From IMG/VR virus record IMGVR_UViG_3300007765_000005, positions 1 to 64,000 of that record: a stretch of 64,000 bases of DNA, one strand, 5' to 3'. The notes under the pieces were generated by a model. That model saw only the letters and a program-made list of their open reading frames with translations, ran no database searches and had not been told where the DNA came from. The position numbers were made by a program, and so were the translations under genes. The stretch's first letter is position 1. Every line of letters begins with the position of its first letter. This document shows positions 63,665 through 64,000 of this stretch, piece by piece. The stretch is from a virus.

Positions 63665-63976
63665 ATGAGCAGGTACGACAGGTTGGTCCAAGCGGCTTCG
63701 GGCCTGCATCAGGATATGCTGGCCCACGCAGAGGAGGTGGCGGCTCCAGTTGAAGCCGCTGCTCTCAGACACGCCATCAGCTTGGCTGGCCAAGTAGGTA
63801 GCATCCTCACAGGGCTCCGCCGCCAACAGTTCCAGAACGGCCAGCTGGCAAAGTGGGAGTCCGGAGAGCTCATCAACTCCACCCACGCGATGAAACAGCG
63901 AGAGCTCGAAGCGCGCGTCAAGGAACTGGAGAACCTCCTGCAAGAGGCTCTGGATCGAGAAGCGCTCCGTCAATGA
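63665..63976 (+). CDS. Small hypothetical coiled-coil protein
   Basis: 103 residues; TGGAGG eight bases before the ATG. Almost wholly helical. The first half is alanine-rich, and the C-terminal 30 residues (M-K-Q-R-E-L-E-A-R-V-K-E-L-E-N-L-L-Q-E) have the heptad spacing of a coiled coil. No family recognised. Confidence 0.7.
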   Translation: MSRYDRLVQAASGLHQDMLAHAEEVAAPVEAAALRHAISLAGQVGSILTGLRRQQFQNGQLAKWESGELINSTHAMKQRELEARVKELENLLQEALDREALRQ

Positions 63977-63994
63977 TCCGATAGGAGGGGCGTC

Positions 63995-64000
63995 GTGAAA
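63995..64000 (+). CDS. Start of a further gene cut by the window edge
   Basis: GTG AAA with AGGAGGGG eight bases upstream, 18 bases after the previous stop. Only two codons are visible, so this rests on the ribosome binding site alone. Confidence 0.3.

Overview
The window is part of the genome of a large, strictly lytic-looking tailed phage. The tail is contractile: it encodes a baseplate J/gp6-type wedge protein, a gp25-like wedge protein, very large tail or baseplate proteins and a beta-helix tail spike. rIIA and rIIB homologues and the phage's own replication set place it near the T4-like grade of myovirus. The DNA is GC-rich (roughly 60 percent by eye), most third codon positions are G or C, and genes are packed with ATGA, GTGA and TGATG overlaps. 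Many starts are GTG or TTG. I see no integrase, repressor cassette, transposase or CRISPR array. The host cannot be named, but a Tat-signal protein, two secreted or peptidoglycan-active enzymes and D-arm/CCA features of one tRNA fit a bacterial host, probably Gram-negative.

Layout. 1-9.5 kb (minus strand): baseplate and tail genes, with a Tat-signal protein and one small plus-strand gene among them. 9.5-13.6 kb: an unknown gene, rIIB and rIIA. 13.7-15.0 kb: a homing endonuclease inserted in rIIA, with the old rIIA 5' end left behind. 15-25.3 kb: unknown genes, a SprT-like metallopeptidase, family A DNA polymerase, a CHC2-type zinc finger protein, DnaB-like helicase, a probable helicase loader and a metallophosphoesterase. 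25.3-31.5 kb: a Snf2-type helicase, a peptidoglycan-binding protein, membrane proteins and a tandem pair of unknown paralogues. 31.6-45.7 kb: giant structural genes including the beta-helix spike, interrupted by a GIY-YIG homing endonuclease. 45.8-52.1 kb: unknown accessory genes. 52.1-56.9 kb: a tRNA-like gene, two sulfotransferase-fold paralogues flanking a tail gene, a secreted lytic transglycosylase and an L,D-transpeptidase-like endolysin candidate. 56.9-64 kb: an HTH gene, an ADP-ribosyltransferase-like gene, DUF4326, pyrE and small unknown genes.

Three results stand out. First, two unrelated homing endonucleases each sit near the 5' end of a target gene (rIIA and a giant tail gene). 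In both cases the target has a complete but diverged replacement 5' end on one side and the displaced original 5' end on the other. Second, the non-structural transcription units share an upstream signal: GTAAC 16-24 bases before the start codon. In six cases GTTTCC or GTTTTCC lies exactly 16 bases further upstream, giving a bipartite promoter-like signal absent from the structural genes. Third, three genes (rIIB, the zinc-finger endonuclease and the HTH gene) each look disrupted by one surplus base in a short homopolymer. Removing it restores codon bias, a zinc ligand, a stop codon and, at rIIB, a consensus promoter box.
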